From positions 164,001 through 228,000 of the forward strand of contig WEDG01000202.1 in NCBI GenBank assembly GCA_017591395.1: DNA of 64,000 nt, read 5' to 3'. Below the pieces are notes generated by a model, which was given only the letters and a program-made list of their open reading frames with translations, was not told the DNA's origin and did not search any database. This document shows, piece after piece, positions 12,270 through 24,050 of the stretch. Numbering within the stretch: the stretch's first letter is position 1; each line of letters begins with the position of its first letter. The position numbers and the translations under genes are program-made. Source of the DNA: Schistocephalus solidus (Eukaryota > Platyhelminthes > Cestoda > Diphyllobothriidea > Diphyllobothriidae).

Positions 12270-12800
12270 GCTGCCGTTTTTTCCTTGTTCTTTGAAATAA
12301 CTGTGCACGGCGTCTCATTCGATGTTCGGACTAATACATGAATCATCCCAGTACATAAGCTCTAAAAATTATCGGCATTTCTCAGATGCACAGACACCAA
12401 CGAAGCGAGTTTTGTCCCAAGCAAAGTGATATCAAGTTTCCGGCATATTCATGACAAAGGACCTCGTCAGAGACTGAGGATGGCCTGACTTTTAAGAGGA
12501 TGGCCAACAACCATATCGCAGGCATATTTTATATACAGAGTACTGTTTGGTGATTGTAAATATTCAGTTTGGAGGGAGAAGAGGTGAGAGGATAGGATGA
12601 CACCTTGAAGAACTCCACAGTTGTGGAAAGGACCGTAGATGTTCACCTACTGGATTGTACGAATCCAGTGCGAGAAATACAATAGCCTTCGCCCCAAGAG
12701 ACAGTCCAGCTGGGTGAACCACAAGCGGATATTTCGTTAAGGAAGATGTAGCTGGGGATGGTGTTAAATGCAAAGAAGTAGTCAAGAAATGTACATACGT
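12270..12800 (-). pseudogene. Decayed non-LTR (CR1/Jockey-type) reverse transcriptase
   Basis: Minus-strand translation, with frameshifts, gives LDYFFAFNTIP, then a region ending GVLQGVILSPHLFSL, then KYACDMVVGHPL. These match three ordered reverse transcriptase blocks of CR1/Jockey-like LINEs: the D-x-S-x-A-F-N-T-I block, the G-x-P-Q-G-x-x-L-S-P block and the catalytic Y-A-D-D block. Here the first Asp of YADD is Cys and Pro of PQG is Leu. Stop codons follow. The element continued on both sides but cannot be traced further. A dead copy with no role expected. Confidence 0.65.
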
Positions 12801-13469
12801 ACGCACGGAAACCCTTATGTAAATCTCTTAGATGTCGCAGGTCTCAACCAATATGCACCTATTAAACTTCCTCCCAGAGTTTCCTGCCTCAAAGAAACTA
12901 TTCTGTGCCTCAGCGCGCTCACCTGTGGCCACCTGACTTACTTCAGCTTAAAGACCCGCATTTCCGGACTGTAAACGCATGTTCCACTTGGATACACCAC
13001 ACCTCGTCAACGTTGATAGTTCACCCGCTGTGAATGATCACGTCCAAGGCGTGTCCCATGGAGTGAGTACAGCACGGTTGACGTGAAGGTGAATTAGTTT
13101 ATAATGAGACATGCATGGGCAGCATCCGATGCCTTCCCCCCTCTCTCACCCTCCGGGCTCTGATAGCAAGAGAACTCGATCTCAGTGCCTGAAAAAATCA
13201 AATAAGGTCACTTACGCGTGCCATACACAGAACCTCGTCCCAGATGAGATACTAGGCTTTGATTAAGTTGGCTCAGACCTCACATGTTTGAGAGTGACAT
13301 GAAGGTCAAAGTCATAAGTGACCATCCTAGCCTTCATTGCATTCATAAGAGGGCCGAGTAACTCCATAATTTGCCAATGTTTCAAGCCACGACACGTAAA
13401 GTGCCCATGATATATTCGGGTACTGCTGTAAACCGGAATATAAAGTTACCGAATCGCAATATCTCTGAC
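12801..13469. other. No gene recognised
   Basis: Mixed-composition sequence with a pyrimidine-rich patch near 13135-13155. Possibly repeat-derived, since it sits between two element remnants, but I could not match it to anything. Confidence 0.3.
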
Positions 13470-13955
13470 GTGTGTTCAGAGAAAACGGCTCCCCGCGCAA
13501 CTTTGTCAACCAGTGCATGAACGAGCCGAAATTGTCACGGGAGTTGGTTGGTGCGTTGGTTGAGTCATGGTTTATAGGACCCCAACCTATTACCAAGAAC
13601 AACGACCTCCCCAACCCATATTTGGTGCTGAGACTCAGCTTAGCCAAGGCAATCAGTCATTTGGAGAGCGCTCAGGTGAGCATATTTCCCCCGCCAATGA
13701 CGGTGAGCTAGGTAACTGAGTCATTGTCATGCCCACCTGCAATGTGGGTGATGAAAATTTCGCGGATAACGACCCGCATGCCAACCATCAGGCAAGTAAC
13801 GCACCAGAGGTAAGCATTCTCGATGAAAGGGGAGCCGTTAATTGTACTAGGTGTACAGAAGCATAGTGAATGCATCCTTTAAATACTGCTACATCCTGTG
13901 TTACGAATTACGCTATTCAAATCAGTTGAGTTTGAGATGGAATGTGAAAAGTCAG
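13470..13955 (+). pseudogene. PLE-A fragment: RT end fused to endonuclease tail, then pLTR
   Basis: The frame reads ENGSPRNFVNQCMNE, matching the NGYP-type end of a PLE reverse transcriptase, then directly ESWFIGPQPITK and NDLPNPYLVLR, matching the endonuclease tail. The GIY-YIG body between them is missing, so the copy carries an internal deletion. Downstream, GATAACGACCCGCATGCC and GAAGCATAGTGAATGCATCC are shared with the terminal regions at 20.8 and 34.9 kb, and TTTAAATACTGC stands where others have TATAAATACTGC. Confidence 0.6.
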
Positions 13956-14191
13956 TCCTTATCCCAGATGTCACGTCTACTTCTTCTCAATTATAGTGCA
14001 AAATTCATTTCTGTGTGGTCAGATGGGGCTTCTAGTGTTGACCTCACTCTTTCTTCCCAGTGTCTCACACCATTCGATTATATGAGACCGCAAAAATGCT
14101 GGTGATATGATTTGACACAGGTTCTGACATGGCGTGAAATATTACACCTAATGCACGTGACAACACATGTATAAGACATACCCCTGACCCC

Positions 14192-14537
14192 TAAACGGGC
14201 CACGTGATAGATGCGTTGGCCCAACACGGGGGCCACATCAGGGCACGGCAGGCGTTATTCGGGTTGAGCTCCCATAACAAATGCCGAACATGTGGGTGTG
14301 GTGGCACGCCCAGGGGCGGCTCCGGCCGCGCCAGCCACCTGCGTCCTCTCCCGCCTCCGGTCTTCTTGACTCTGTCTTGACACCGAGCTTAGGTGGGGGA
14401 GGAGGAGAGAGTGCGGTAGCTGCAGCGCAAGGCTACTATCACTTAAAACGAATTCACGCGCAAGTCACCGTCCCTGCACCACCATGGTGTGGAGCATACG
14501 GTGGACATCGTCAGACTACGACGGTCGAACTGTCGTG
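14192..14537 (+). repeat. Family C repeat
   Basis: Near full length, from CCCCTAAACGGGCCACGTGA to ACGACGGTCGAACTGTCG. It is closest to the copy at 5554 but lacks flanking TA tracts. Shared blocks include CACCTGCGTCCTCTCCCGCC and CACGCGCAAGTCACCGTC. Confidence 0.75.
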
Positions 14538-17500
14538 AGACATACCACCGTCTCACGTCCAAGCTTTTATATGGATTATGGAGGGCTGACTGAGTATACC
14601 TCGGAGTCGAGCGATCGTTCAAGTCAGAGGTAAATCAATTCAAACACATTCAAATTTCAAATATTTGTTTATCAAACCACTGCAAATCAAGACTGAACTG
14701 TTCAACTCCTTAATTTTCTTTAAAATCAATGCGTGACTTCGGAGTTAAGCATCCGGATCAAAAATTTCTGGGTCTTTCTGAGAGGTGATATACCATCAGC
14801 TTTAGCTGCCTAAACGCGTGATGTTTACATTCGGCCATTATGCAGTCAGTAGTACGGTTACTGGCTATGGGCCTAGACACATACTATGCCGGTTGTGTAC
14901 AAATATAGAAGGTGAATACGGCCGGTTTTGTCAGTTCACGCTAGACGATGACAAGGTGTTCGAGCTCTGAGTGATTTGGTAGAACGTTAACTTAAAGAAA
15001 TTAACAATCTCCAGTTTAATACACGTGAAATTGTGAGTCGCAGAAAGTCGATGAACAGAAATAGACGCTGAACACGAGGCAAAATTTCAGAGAAAGCACA
15101 TGGAGCGGTTAGCCGCAGCTCTTCGCCGGGACCCGATCGAACATTCAAGTTTGATGATGATGGAAATTCTCACAATAGCGCTGGCCAAAATTTGGGCTGG
15201 TACGGTTCGGTCTCTCGTCTTGGTTACACATGTAATTTTGGACACAGTTTCAGGGGTACTGGTTTGCTCTGAACACCAGTTGAAGGTTTTGCAATTAAAC
15301 CACCTCGGTTTTTAGTTCGCTGCTGTGGGGTTGCAACACGCCGGTGTAAATCATTTTCTTCGTCGGTCCTTTGTATAGCCTACATTAGTGACCTTCCCTA
15401 CACGTTTATATACGGGATATTTGCCAGCTCATTAAATGGTGAATGAAATTTCAATTTCAAATTGAAAAGCTTATTTAGGTAATGTAGTTACAGTAGTAAT
15501 TGTGCAGCATAATTCCACGATGTGATAGAATGATGGCTTCTGAACGAGCTTGTTTTCGGTCGCCTGCAAAATTCCATATTAAAAAAAATATACAAAAGAA
15601 GCATGCAATTTTCTGTTTATTATCAAGGCCCGGATGGATTCAAGTAGGTTTTTTGAACACTTGCAAAAATATTTTTTATTTTTCTCGAGAGTATTTTTCG
15701 ATGGTTTTGAAAATGTTTCTTACAATGGGACTTGTTCTACCGTGGATTGTCCGTTTATCAAAGTTCACAGGCGTCCTTTTATTAATGCTACATATTAACT
15801 TGGTAACATAATTCACATCCATTGCAAAATTTTATAGACTTGTATGACGTCTTCTAAATATGATAAGTAGATACAGCGTGTGAGCGAACAGATGCAAAAT
15901 TCTTGATAATCACGCGCAAACTGGTGCCAAAAAATGTACCAAGGTTTTGAAATAGTAATGAACAATCTTACGCAACTTAATAACTTAAGGGAAATATGAA
16001 AAGCCCTATTATTTTGTTGAGAAATACTTCATTTTTGTAAAAGATAGCAAGTTCTGAAAACATGAACAATCCTCTTTAAAATGCAATGATTAAATTTAAA
16101 TATATATGTCAGGTGATAATGTAAACATATCATTTTGTGGAACTCTTCTTTCGCCAATGTTTGTTAATATTTCCGTAATTAAGTTAAAAATAATTTCAGA
16201 TCGTCCTTGAAACAGCAGTAAATATTTAAAGATTTTCTGCGTTTTGAATCGACTGGCAATAAATGTTGATCCTTTTCTATGCGTTAAACAAATCCTTAAG
16301 AATAAGCTAGTTCTTAAAAGAACTTTTCAAATTAGTCAGTTTTGGAATTCGCTTCTAATGGACTTGGCGGACATAACCATTTTCCAAGGTTAAGTCAAAG
16401 TGAAAATGAGGAATGTTTTTATCGGTTTTTGTGATTTCCCTGAAAATAAATAACAAATTTTCTGCTAAAAATAAAGAAAATCACTGTTTCGTCGATATTT
16501 GAGCATTTTGTACAACATGTGTTTATTTTACTACCCATTCAAAGACTGCAAATGCACAAAATAGTATCCAAATGTATACTCAGATTTTGCAAAAAAACTG
16601 CTTATATTCTCCCCATTGCATTTCATTTTCCGGATAAGCGGAAACTGTATTTAAACCAAAAATGCTTATCGCATGCTTCCAATTTCATATAGATGACTTT
16701 GTTGTGCATCGCCGCAATATGTTGTTAACAATATTCAGTTTCACCATAGTAAATAAAAAATAGTGGTAAACAAGTTTATTTCTGTGTTATGTGGCAAAAC
16801 TTCAGCAATTTGCACAACATAATTTTTTAAGCTGAATTCATTTCTTGTTTCCGGAAAGCAATGTGATTCCATGCATTTTCCTGCATTTGATTTCGATTGA
16901 TCTCAGAAGGAATTTATTTGAAACCTTTCTTACTTATATTAGTATTATTTAATACCAAAATACATATAAATGATAAAATTTGCTCTGTGATATTAAAAAT
17001 GCATAGGAAATCTGTTGAATGCCCGTCGACCTCCGAGTTCACCCAAGTCCTGCCTGTTTTCCTTCAATGTACAAGCTTGAGTGTATAGTGTTCCTTAGAA
17101 AAAGGTTTTCTAAGCCCCAAATGCACTCAATAAACCAAAATACCAAAATAAAATGTACGCTAGACTGCACATTCAAATTTTTTACACGCATTTCGTGAGT
17201 TAGGCCACCTACTATATGTGATTTTCCTAAGAATGAATGTCTGCAGTTATTAGAATCTATGGGCAAGTGCAACTGCATGTCATATTCAAAAATATATCGG
17301 AAATTTCTAGTAAAGTATTTGAAGCAGACGTACTTTGCTACGAACTAAGTGAAAAAAACGAACACATATATGCATTGCTTTATGCAATGCGTTTGAAATT
17401 ATCAGAAATCAAAAATTACTGGTAACATAGGTAGCCATAAGTAACCACTCTTACGAAGTTCAGTTTCTGCAGGTGGATGTAACAAAACTTGTTCTATAGC

Positions 17501-17640
17501 TAACATTCTGAGGTGGATGGAATATCGTGGGGTTACGCTGCAACCCTACTTTAGCAAGCATTCTATATTGAATGCAAATTTCTGAATATTGGTGCTATCC
17601 TAGTTTCTCTCTGCTTTGAACAGGAATTAGACGATTCAGC
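14538..17640. other. No gene recognised; AT-rich
   Basis: Three kilobases of AT-rich sequence. At about 15140-15180, AAGTTTGATGATGATGGAAA resembles the FKFDDVEIL part of PLE-A endonuclease, but too little remains to call. From 15350 to 17600 only short chance frames are present. Confidence 0.35.
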
Positions 17641-18235
17641 ATGCTCAACATCTCCTCGCCTCAAAGGTATCTGCTCATACCTATAGAAAAGGGCTCCAAA
17701 TGCCAGCGTCTTAAGCAACCAAGGAGTTCACCATCTCACCCTGTCTATCTACTGGCGCGACCAAAAGGAAACGAGAGTCTGAACTGTGACAGCATTGCAT
17801 ACCAGGACTGTTCCAAGTGTGACTGCAACCTAGGACGGTTCCGGTCTGAACAGGATGCAGGGGCTTGGGGTAGCCCGAGGCCCCTGCGTTTGCATGCACA
17901 TGGTAAACGTGAAATTTGCGTAAAATGTACAATGTTGACACACAGTGGCAATCAAATTCCGCTGGCGTGACTGTCAAAAGTGTCATGATGATGCGTGCGG
18001 AACATGCACACATGGCCCTATTTCACGTACTTAAGAATGCGACTGAACTCTAGCCACCAAGATACTGTTAGGGCAGATTTCGTGTGTTAAGTTTATTTCG
18101 GTTGATATAGTACCCTAGGAATCATCGTGCCCCTAGAAAATATTGGAAAATTCATTGTTTCCCCTCTGTGCTTCTTATACCACCCTAAACATGCCTGTGT
18201 TATTTACAAAAAAAAACAGAGGCAGAAGAACATTC
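17641..18235. other. No gene recognised; overlapping chance frames
   Basis: Frames of 109 codons (+) and 100 codons (-) overlap antisense between 17641 and 18013. Neither shows a domain, and I cannot decide whether either is real. GC is a little higher here than in the flanks. Confidence 0.3.
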
Positions 18236-18400
18236 TTGACAGAGACAAGGGAGACTGGAGTGGCCATTTCTGGCTCATGAGTTGGCATCAGCCAGTCATG
18301 CCTAACACAGGTGAAGCCCTGCCCGAGGATCGAACCGAGACCTGCTGATCGAAAGTCCAAGATTTAATCCCTTGAGCCACAGGCTCATTTTCTTGCCAGT
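18236..18400 (-). mobile_element. SINE copy, diverged
   Basis: It shares GACAAGGGAGACTGGAGTGG, the GGCCATTTCTGGCTCATGAG block and a tRNA-like head (GGATCGAACCGAGACCTGC ... TTGAGCCACAGGCTC) with the other SINEs. The B box is one base from consensus. Confidence 0.75.
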
Positions 18401-19267
18401 AGTGTTAAAGGATAAGTGATGAAAAGCACCCTTCACGTAATCTAGTTTATTTATTCTTTTAGAAATTTCCGGAAAATGTCTCTTTTCACGCATTATATAT
18501 TTTAATTTATTTTATCAGTCAAAAGATTTAACAATTTTTGTCAAAATCTACTTAACCCTATTTTCGGGCGAGTGCTTATGTTAATAACTGTCTATGATTC
18601 AATTTGCGCTTCTGAGCTTGTTTTTCGTTTACGAAATTTGAGCGGTCTCGTGTTTTTTTATATGTAATTTAGAAATGGAGGACGCAAAGCTAGCATTTTG
18701 TGCAACATGTCCATGTCTACATAATCACTCTTAGGTACATTCATATTAGTAGACTAGGGCTAAGGCTAGCGAGCATGGTTAAAATAGCAAAATTAACGAA
18801 AGTTCTCAGGTATGCGGCAGACATGTAGCATTTTTAGAAACGTGAAAAAGCCGTCAAAGTTGCAAATATTTTATACATTTAAACGGGTACAAACGTAAAG
18901 TTCGAAAAGGTCCGTATTAAAGGAAGTTTTTAATGTGTAACTTACTGCAAAATGTTTCAAAAATGCCCAAAAGCTTTCTCACATTAGCTTTGGGTGTCAT
19001 TTTTATTTTTTCGGCAATGAGGTTGTTTGTGTCCCTTAGTCATCCAATGTGCTCCAACTGACCATTACAAGCTAAAAACGGCTTTAAAACCTACTATCAT
19101 GGTAAATTCTTTCCAGAAACAACTTTTTTTAAGGGTTTGATAAAAACATAACATAGAACTTGCCTTTATGGCCAAGCGAATGAAAGCTTTGAGAAGCATC
19201 AAGTGATCCCTGACGTTTCAAATATATTTCCAAACAAAGCATAAATTTTGACGATCAAACTGGCAAA
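18401..19267. other. No gene recognised; AT-rich
   Basis: Only short chance frames; no repeat match seen. Confidence 0.35.
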
Positions 19268-19525
19268 ATAACGAGTCCATGGCGCAGTGGGTTAGAGCGT
19301 TAGACTGTGGGTACAAGCCGAGTTTATTGACCACATGGTGTAAGGTATAGTTTGCTGATGATGACAAGTAAGCCAGAAATGGCCATTTCAGTCTCATTTG
19401 TCTTTACCGGCAGTGTTGTTCTGCTTATAATACTAGTCGCTTTGTTGCGGTTTGCAGGGTTAAAGCGTGAGACTGAAGTCAGAAATGGACGAGTGCGTTC
19501 CGTAACCGCTCGGTGAACGTTCATT
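19268..19525 (+). mobile_element. SINE copy, plus orientation
   Basis: A tRNA-like head with A box TGGCGCAGTGG at the start, AGCCAGAAATGGCCATTTCA in the body, and a GTGCGTTCCGTAACCGCTCG tail that matches the tail of the 11.2-kb and 28.8-kb copies. The B-box region is lost. Confidence 0.7.
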
Positions 19526-20679
19526 CACCAATGAGCCTGTTTGCTTGCAATTTTTATCTGTAGTTCTATTCACATTTAATATTCAGTGACCAACCTGTGA
19601 AAATACAACCTCAAGAAAATGTTTTTTCTGTGCCATTTTCATGAACGAAATTGAGCGAAATCCTCGTTTTTTAATCAAATTGATCTCGGACAAGACAAAA
19701 TCGGAAAAATTACATAGATTACTTACAAGGAACTTTCGGTTCACACTAGTCGAGATAACACGCTTAACACTATACCAGACTTCAGATAACACTAATTTTG
19801 ACAGGATATTTAATGAAAATGTTTGCCTTTGTATAAATTTTAACTTTTAATCTGCCTATCCCATTTTATTGGATCAATTTATTACTTCATAAACTTCAGC
19901 CTACTCATTTGACGTGAAAACTCGACTTTTGGACATTTTCCGTTTCCTTAAGAAATCAATTTTTTTCCTTTTCAATGAAACTATAGCTGTAATATTTCTA
20001 TCACGCTTTCAGTTTGTTAGAGTTCATCCATTATTATGTGTATGTTATGTTGAATGCGTTCGCACTGGATCCAGATGACTGAATGAATCCTCTTTAATTT
20101 AAGCAGATTTCATCGGTTAAGTCACATACTGAGATGTACAATATAAATAAAACTGAAAATAAATAAATACTTTAAGAAAGGTAAAATCTATATTTTTTAC
20201 AATTTTCAGTGCAGTGGCCATAAACCATACACAGAAAAGCTGCATTGTAACCCAGTTCATGGAAGTCTAACGCGTGCATTAAAATCGCTAAAAAGAGGGA
20301 AAGATGATATCGGAGTCGAACGGATCTGATTGTGCGCGTGTGTGACAGTCAACAACTTGTTTCTTTGACCGAAAACCGCGTAGTAAAAACGAGCACAGCT
20401 TGCAAAAGTCACAGAAGACAGATTGAAAGAGATTGGTGGATGTTTTTGCCATTGCATTTCCTTTTTGCATACATACTATCGCACTGAAGCTTCTGCTGAT
20501 GAGGGCCTCAGAGAAATCTGTCTTTGAGACCCCACCACGCAGATTGCGAAAGTCCTATGGAGGTCTTTATGCGGCACTTCGAGGCTCTTGTAGATGTTTT
20601 AACCCCTGCTTCACTTTTGCTTCAGCGAGCGTCCGGTAACATGCCAGCTGATGAGCTGACACGGTTTTTCTAATGACTG
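19526..20679. other. No gene recognised
   Basis: AT-rich to about 20250, then sequence of more even composition leading into the PLE-A terminal region. Overlapping short frames at 19583-19850 lie on opposite strands and show no motif. Confidence 0.3.
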
Positions 20680-21065
20680 AATGCCAGGCTGCAATGGATT
20701 CATCTCAATGTAGTCCTGATGGCATTCTCACGTATAAAAAATCAGAGCAGCCGATACAAGAGAAAATGCGAGTCTCACGGGTGACGAAATTTCAGCGCAT
20801 AACCACCCGCGTGCCGGCCATCAAACTATTGATGCACCAGAGTGCAGTCGTCATCGCTGAAGAGGGAGCAGTTAGCAAAGCATGCAGTAGGCATGCAGTA
20901 GGCATGCAGTAGGCATGCAGTAGCAAAGCAACGGCATCCTATAAATACTGCAACTCCCTGTGTACGAAATACCCGTATCTAATATTGTCTCTGAAGGTGG
21001 GTTCGAGTTGTAATCCAAAACGTCAGGCGAATAAAGCTCTTGTCCGACCGCTTGCATCTACTTCT
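20680..21065 (+). repeat. PLE-A terminal region (pLTR)
   Basis: It shares GCATAACCACCCGCGTGCCGG, CAGAGTGCAGTCGTCATCG and AGCATGCAGTAG with the copy at 34.8 kb. TATAAATA (20940-20947), a decayed hammerhead-like core (CTGAAGG, hairpin GGGTTC/GTAATCC, AAAACGTC) and CAGGCGAATAAAGC follow. No endonuclease coding remains upstream. Confidence 0.65.
20880..20923 (+). repeat. Four tandem 11-bp repeats inside a PLE-A end
   Basis: GCATGCAGTAG is repeated four times without a mismatch. The copies at 34.9 kb and 13.8 kb have a single related unit (GCATGCAGAAGC, GTGTACAGAAGC), so the expansion is private to this copy. Confidence 0.95.
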
Positions 21066-21624
21066 TCTCAGATCAGAGCAGGTCTTCTGGTAATCTCGTA
21101 CATCTGTGTCGGTGATCTCGTCTTGTATGGAAAACGTAGTGAGCTATTTATTTTTGGCATCTGCTGTAGCGCGTCGATCTTCTCCGCTTGTCTCGACAGT
21201 GTCTTGCCATCGGAGACGCAGGGATGATAAAAGAGAAAGAAAGAGAGTGAGTGCGGTAAACGCATAAAAATTCAGCCTCACTCCAAACTAAATCAGGCGA
21301 AAAGCGTCAGTTCTGTGCACGATTGATTGGGCGCGAGGACAAAGTGGTCTTGCTAAGGTTCCAGGCTATTTTCACAGCGGAAGAACTTTCAAGCAGAGCC
21401 ATCGAAACAAGACATTGAAATTGATATCAAAGTCTTTTTGACATGCAGTTCCATATCACACATGTGTTATCTCAACTTACCATTGCTATTATGTTGGCTC
21501 AAAGAAGTCGTATGCGAACCTTTTGATAGCCTATTGGCTCAGGTTCGAATCGAAACTGGGGATTGGACGTCCATTAGATTTTCGAAGATCAGTTGACACC
21601 TTTAGAATTTGTATATATTATTCA

Positions 21625-21705
21625 CTATGTGGCTGCTGTTGGGGCTCGATAGTGAGCCCCAAGAAAGAATGGGAAGAATAGGTTCCGAAACCAATCGCTG
21701 AGCGC
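21625..21705 (+). mobile_element. SINE upstream-segment fragment
   Basis: GTGGCTGCTGTTGGGGCTCG, TGAGCCCCAAG and CCAATCGCTGAGCGCC match the upstream segment of the SINE unit at 47.8 kb. The tRNA-like head and body are absent. Confidence 0.55.
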
Positions 21706-21873
21706 CTAGCAACCAACGCCGAAAGAGTGAACAATGGTTCATTATCAAAGTCGTTCCTGCCACACTTCTATGCTATTCTCCGCAAAGTGTCTACGCATAA
21801 TCTCACGTATTCTAGCTGTACTCTATAAGAATATTAATGAATGCCATTCTGCGACTAGGAAACAGGAATTCCC

Positions 21874-21934
21874 GTGCGAATGCGTGCAATTCAGGTGCGA
21901 ATGCGTGCGTGAATGCGTGCGAATGCGTGCGTTC
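21874..21934 (+). repeat. Short minisatellite of GTGCGAATGC units
   Basis: Variants of GTGCGAATGC are repeated about six times with small insertions. On the + strand it could code a Cys/Glu/Val-rich peptide (ECVRECVRM), but I see no reason to call it a gene. Confidence 0.8.
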
Positions 21935-23870
21935 GGTTGTTCTAGAATGATCGGAAGACTGTGTACAACTAAGTGAAATCAGTTTGGGTTCAACGTACGG
22001 CTAGCCGTTTAAGAATCCGATTCCTGCGACATTTTATACTCAGACACCGATGAGTAACATACTGAGCGCATCTGCTCCTTGTGAAAGTCAATAAAAATAA
22101 AGTGAAATTGCATTGCGAAATAACAACATTGTAAAGAATGAAGCTCAATTGTTCCTCAAAAAGTTTAGTTAGGGACAAAAGAATACACTGTACACATGTA
22201 AAAATTAAACAGAGGTAACTGAAAAAGTTGCAACAAGGTCCGTTACTTGTCTCAGCTACCGAAATTTCGTTTGCACGCAATCTTGACAGTCTGTCCCTTC
22301 TATAACCCAGCATGTCTGTGCACGTTGGTGGGCTCCGTCGGAACTATGAGTAGGAAGACCGTAATGTAAAAGAAAAGCTAACTGTCATAGGGAGGGCGTT
22401 GCCCAAAACTAAACCCAATGAATTTGAAATGCCTAAATCTTCTGTTTTTGCGTAGCAACCTACAGAAAGCGGGTTTGGATGGTCTTATGATGATGTGCAC
22501 TTAACTTCAGTGACCGAACTCATGAAATTCGGGGATAAAGTCTTGCTTTGAAAAGGTTTCTTCAGGTTGAGTGTGCTGGCAACATATTTTGGATACGACT
22601 GGATGTAGGCTTTCGAATACCGATGTAAGTAGTGTACGTTTTCTGCAGGAATTTTCAATAAAATTAAAAATTCAAATTTATTTTATAAACAAAGTGCAAA
22701 AATATTTTTTCACAGAAAATCACCTCCTCTTCAGATTAAATGCTCAAAGAAATGCTATTCTGCAGGCTTACGGAGGTTACTAATTGTGAGATTTGAATCT
22801 CGTGCATGGCCTTTTTAAATCGCATGATACATTTTAATTTTGATTTTTCGATGTCAAGTACAAAATACTATGTGCAATATAGTGTCTTCCTCATAAAATG
22901 GAGAAATATACGTTTTTTCCTACATGGCAAAAAACAATTTGGAGATGAAAAATGCCAAAATGTTTATAACATGGCATATCGGGATCTAAAATTCTTGGAG
23001 AACTTGCAAACGTTCAGAAACAAGAATGCATACTTCCTTGGAGAAGAAACTTCGAGGAATGCGTAATATCTTTTAGATAAGTCCATAAGTGAATAGTTTG
23101 GTAAAAGTAGGGAATGCTGACGCACTGAGAAAACCCCAAGCAGTCTTTCTTGTTATACGAGAGCAGTAGTAATACGGGTTTTACGAGTGGGTAAAATGGT
23201 TACTAGTATCAAAATAAAGAAATGAAAATAAGTAAAATTTTAAATATCAAGCATGGTGATTAGGTGCATTAATCAGCTTACGGAGCAGCCGCAATTTAAA
23301 AAAAACGATGTCTTTGCAATTTTTGTCGCAAACTAACAAAGTATTGGCTAAGGGACCAATTTCCCTGAAACTGTAACCAACTCACAGTGTTTATTATTGT
23401 TTGTTAATTAATTAAGACTTAAATTACTTAAGAACTAGATATTAATTAATTAAATTTATCCATTATTGAACTTTAAAATTATTGATTATATAACCAACAG
23501 TTAGTGAATCAGCACAACCAACTGGACCGGATAATCGTAAGCATTTTATTATTTTTAAGTTTATTAAGTTGGACATTAGCACGTAGCCCTTACATCCCCT
23601 TAAAACAACTCATAAATCAACCACCCTAGGTGAAAACACTGCTAGATATTAATGAGGATTACCTGTTTTTACCTTTAAGTAGTCAGTTAAGTTGCTAAAT
23701 ACTGATAATAAGGAATATTAAGATTTTTCTGCAAAGGAGGGCCACGGCCTCCTAGGTCCCTTCCAGATTTGCTGATCTCGTCTTCCATACGAATATAATG
23801 CAATCTTATTTCCAAGAGACAGAATGCGCTTAGATGAAATTATTGAATGACAACCATAAAACTCGTTTTA
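21935..23870. other. No gene recognised; AT-rich
   Basis: Very AT-rich near 23390-23470 with several TTAATTAA blocks. No coding motif. The antisense frame of 107 codons at 21990-22313 shows no known domain. Confidence 0.35.
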
Positions 23871-24050
23871 TCCACTTGTGAAAAACTTGCGTGCGTCGGT
23901 GGGATTCGAACCCGCGCCAGCAAGGAAAAGGCTTTAGTACAGCCAACGCTCTAGCTGACTGAGCTACGAGGCCCCACTGGGAGCCTTGAGTTTAATCACA
24001 CTTGGGTCAAACAAATTAATCGAATCTGCCAAAATCCTCTACTAACCATG
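23862..24050 (-). repeat. tRNA-like repeat unit, second family
   Basis: On the minus strand GGCCTCGTAGCTCAGTCAGC opens a tRNA-like fold with good D arm, and the B box GGTTCGAATCC (23902-23912) is intact. The anticodon stem does not close. The flanks (AAGTTTTTCACAAGTGG after it, AAGTGTGATTAAACTCA before it, and AATCTGCCAAAATCCTCTAC further out) match the copy at 57.3 kb, so the whole unit is a repeat rather than a tRNA gene. Confidence 0.7.

Noticed and set aside
14490..14540. Hammerhead in family C, because CTGACGA occurs on its minus strand
   Set aside because: No GAAA and no closing hairpin lie within a reasonable distance; a chance match.
21874..21934. Cys-rich repeat peptide
   Set aside because: The pattern comes from a short minisatellite; no flanking coding sequence or signal peptide supports a gene.
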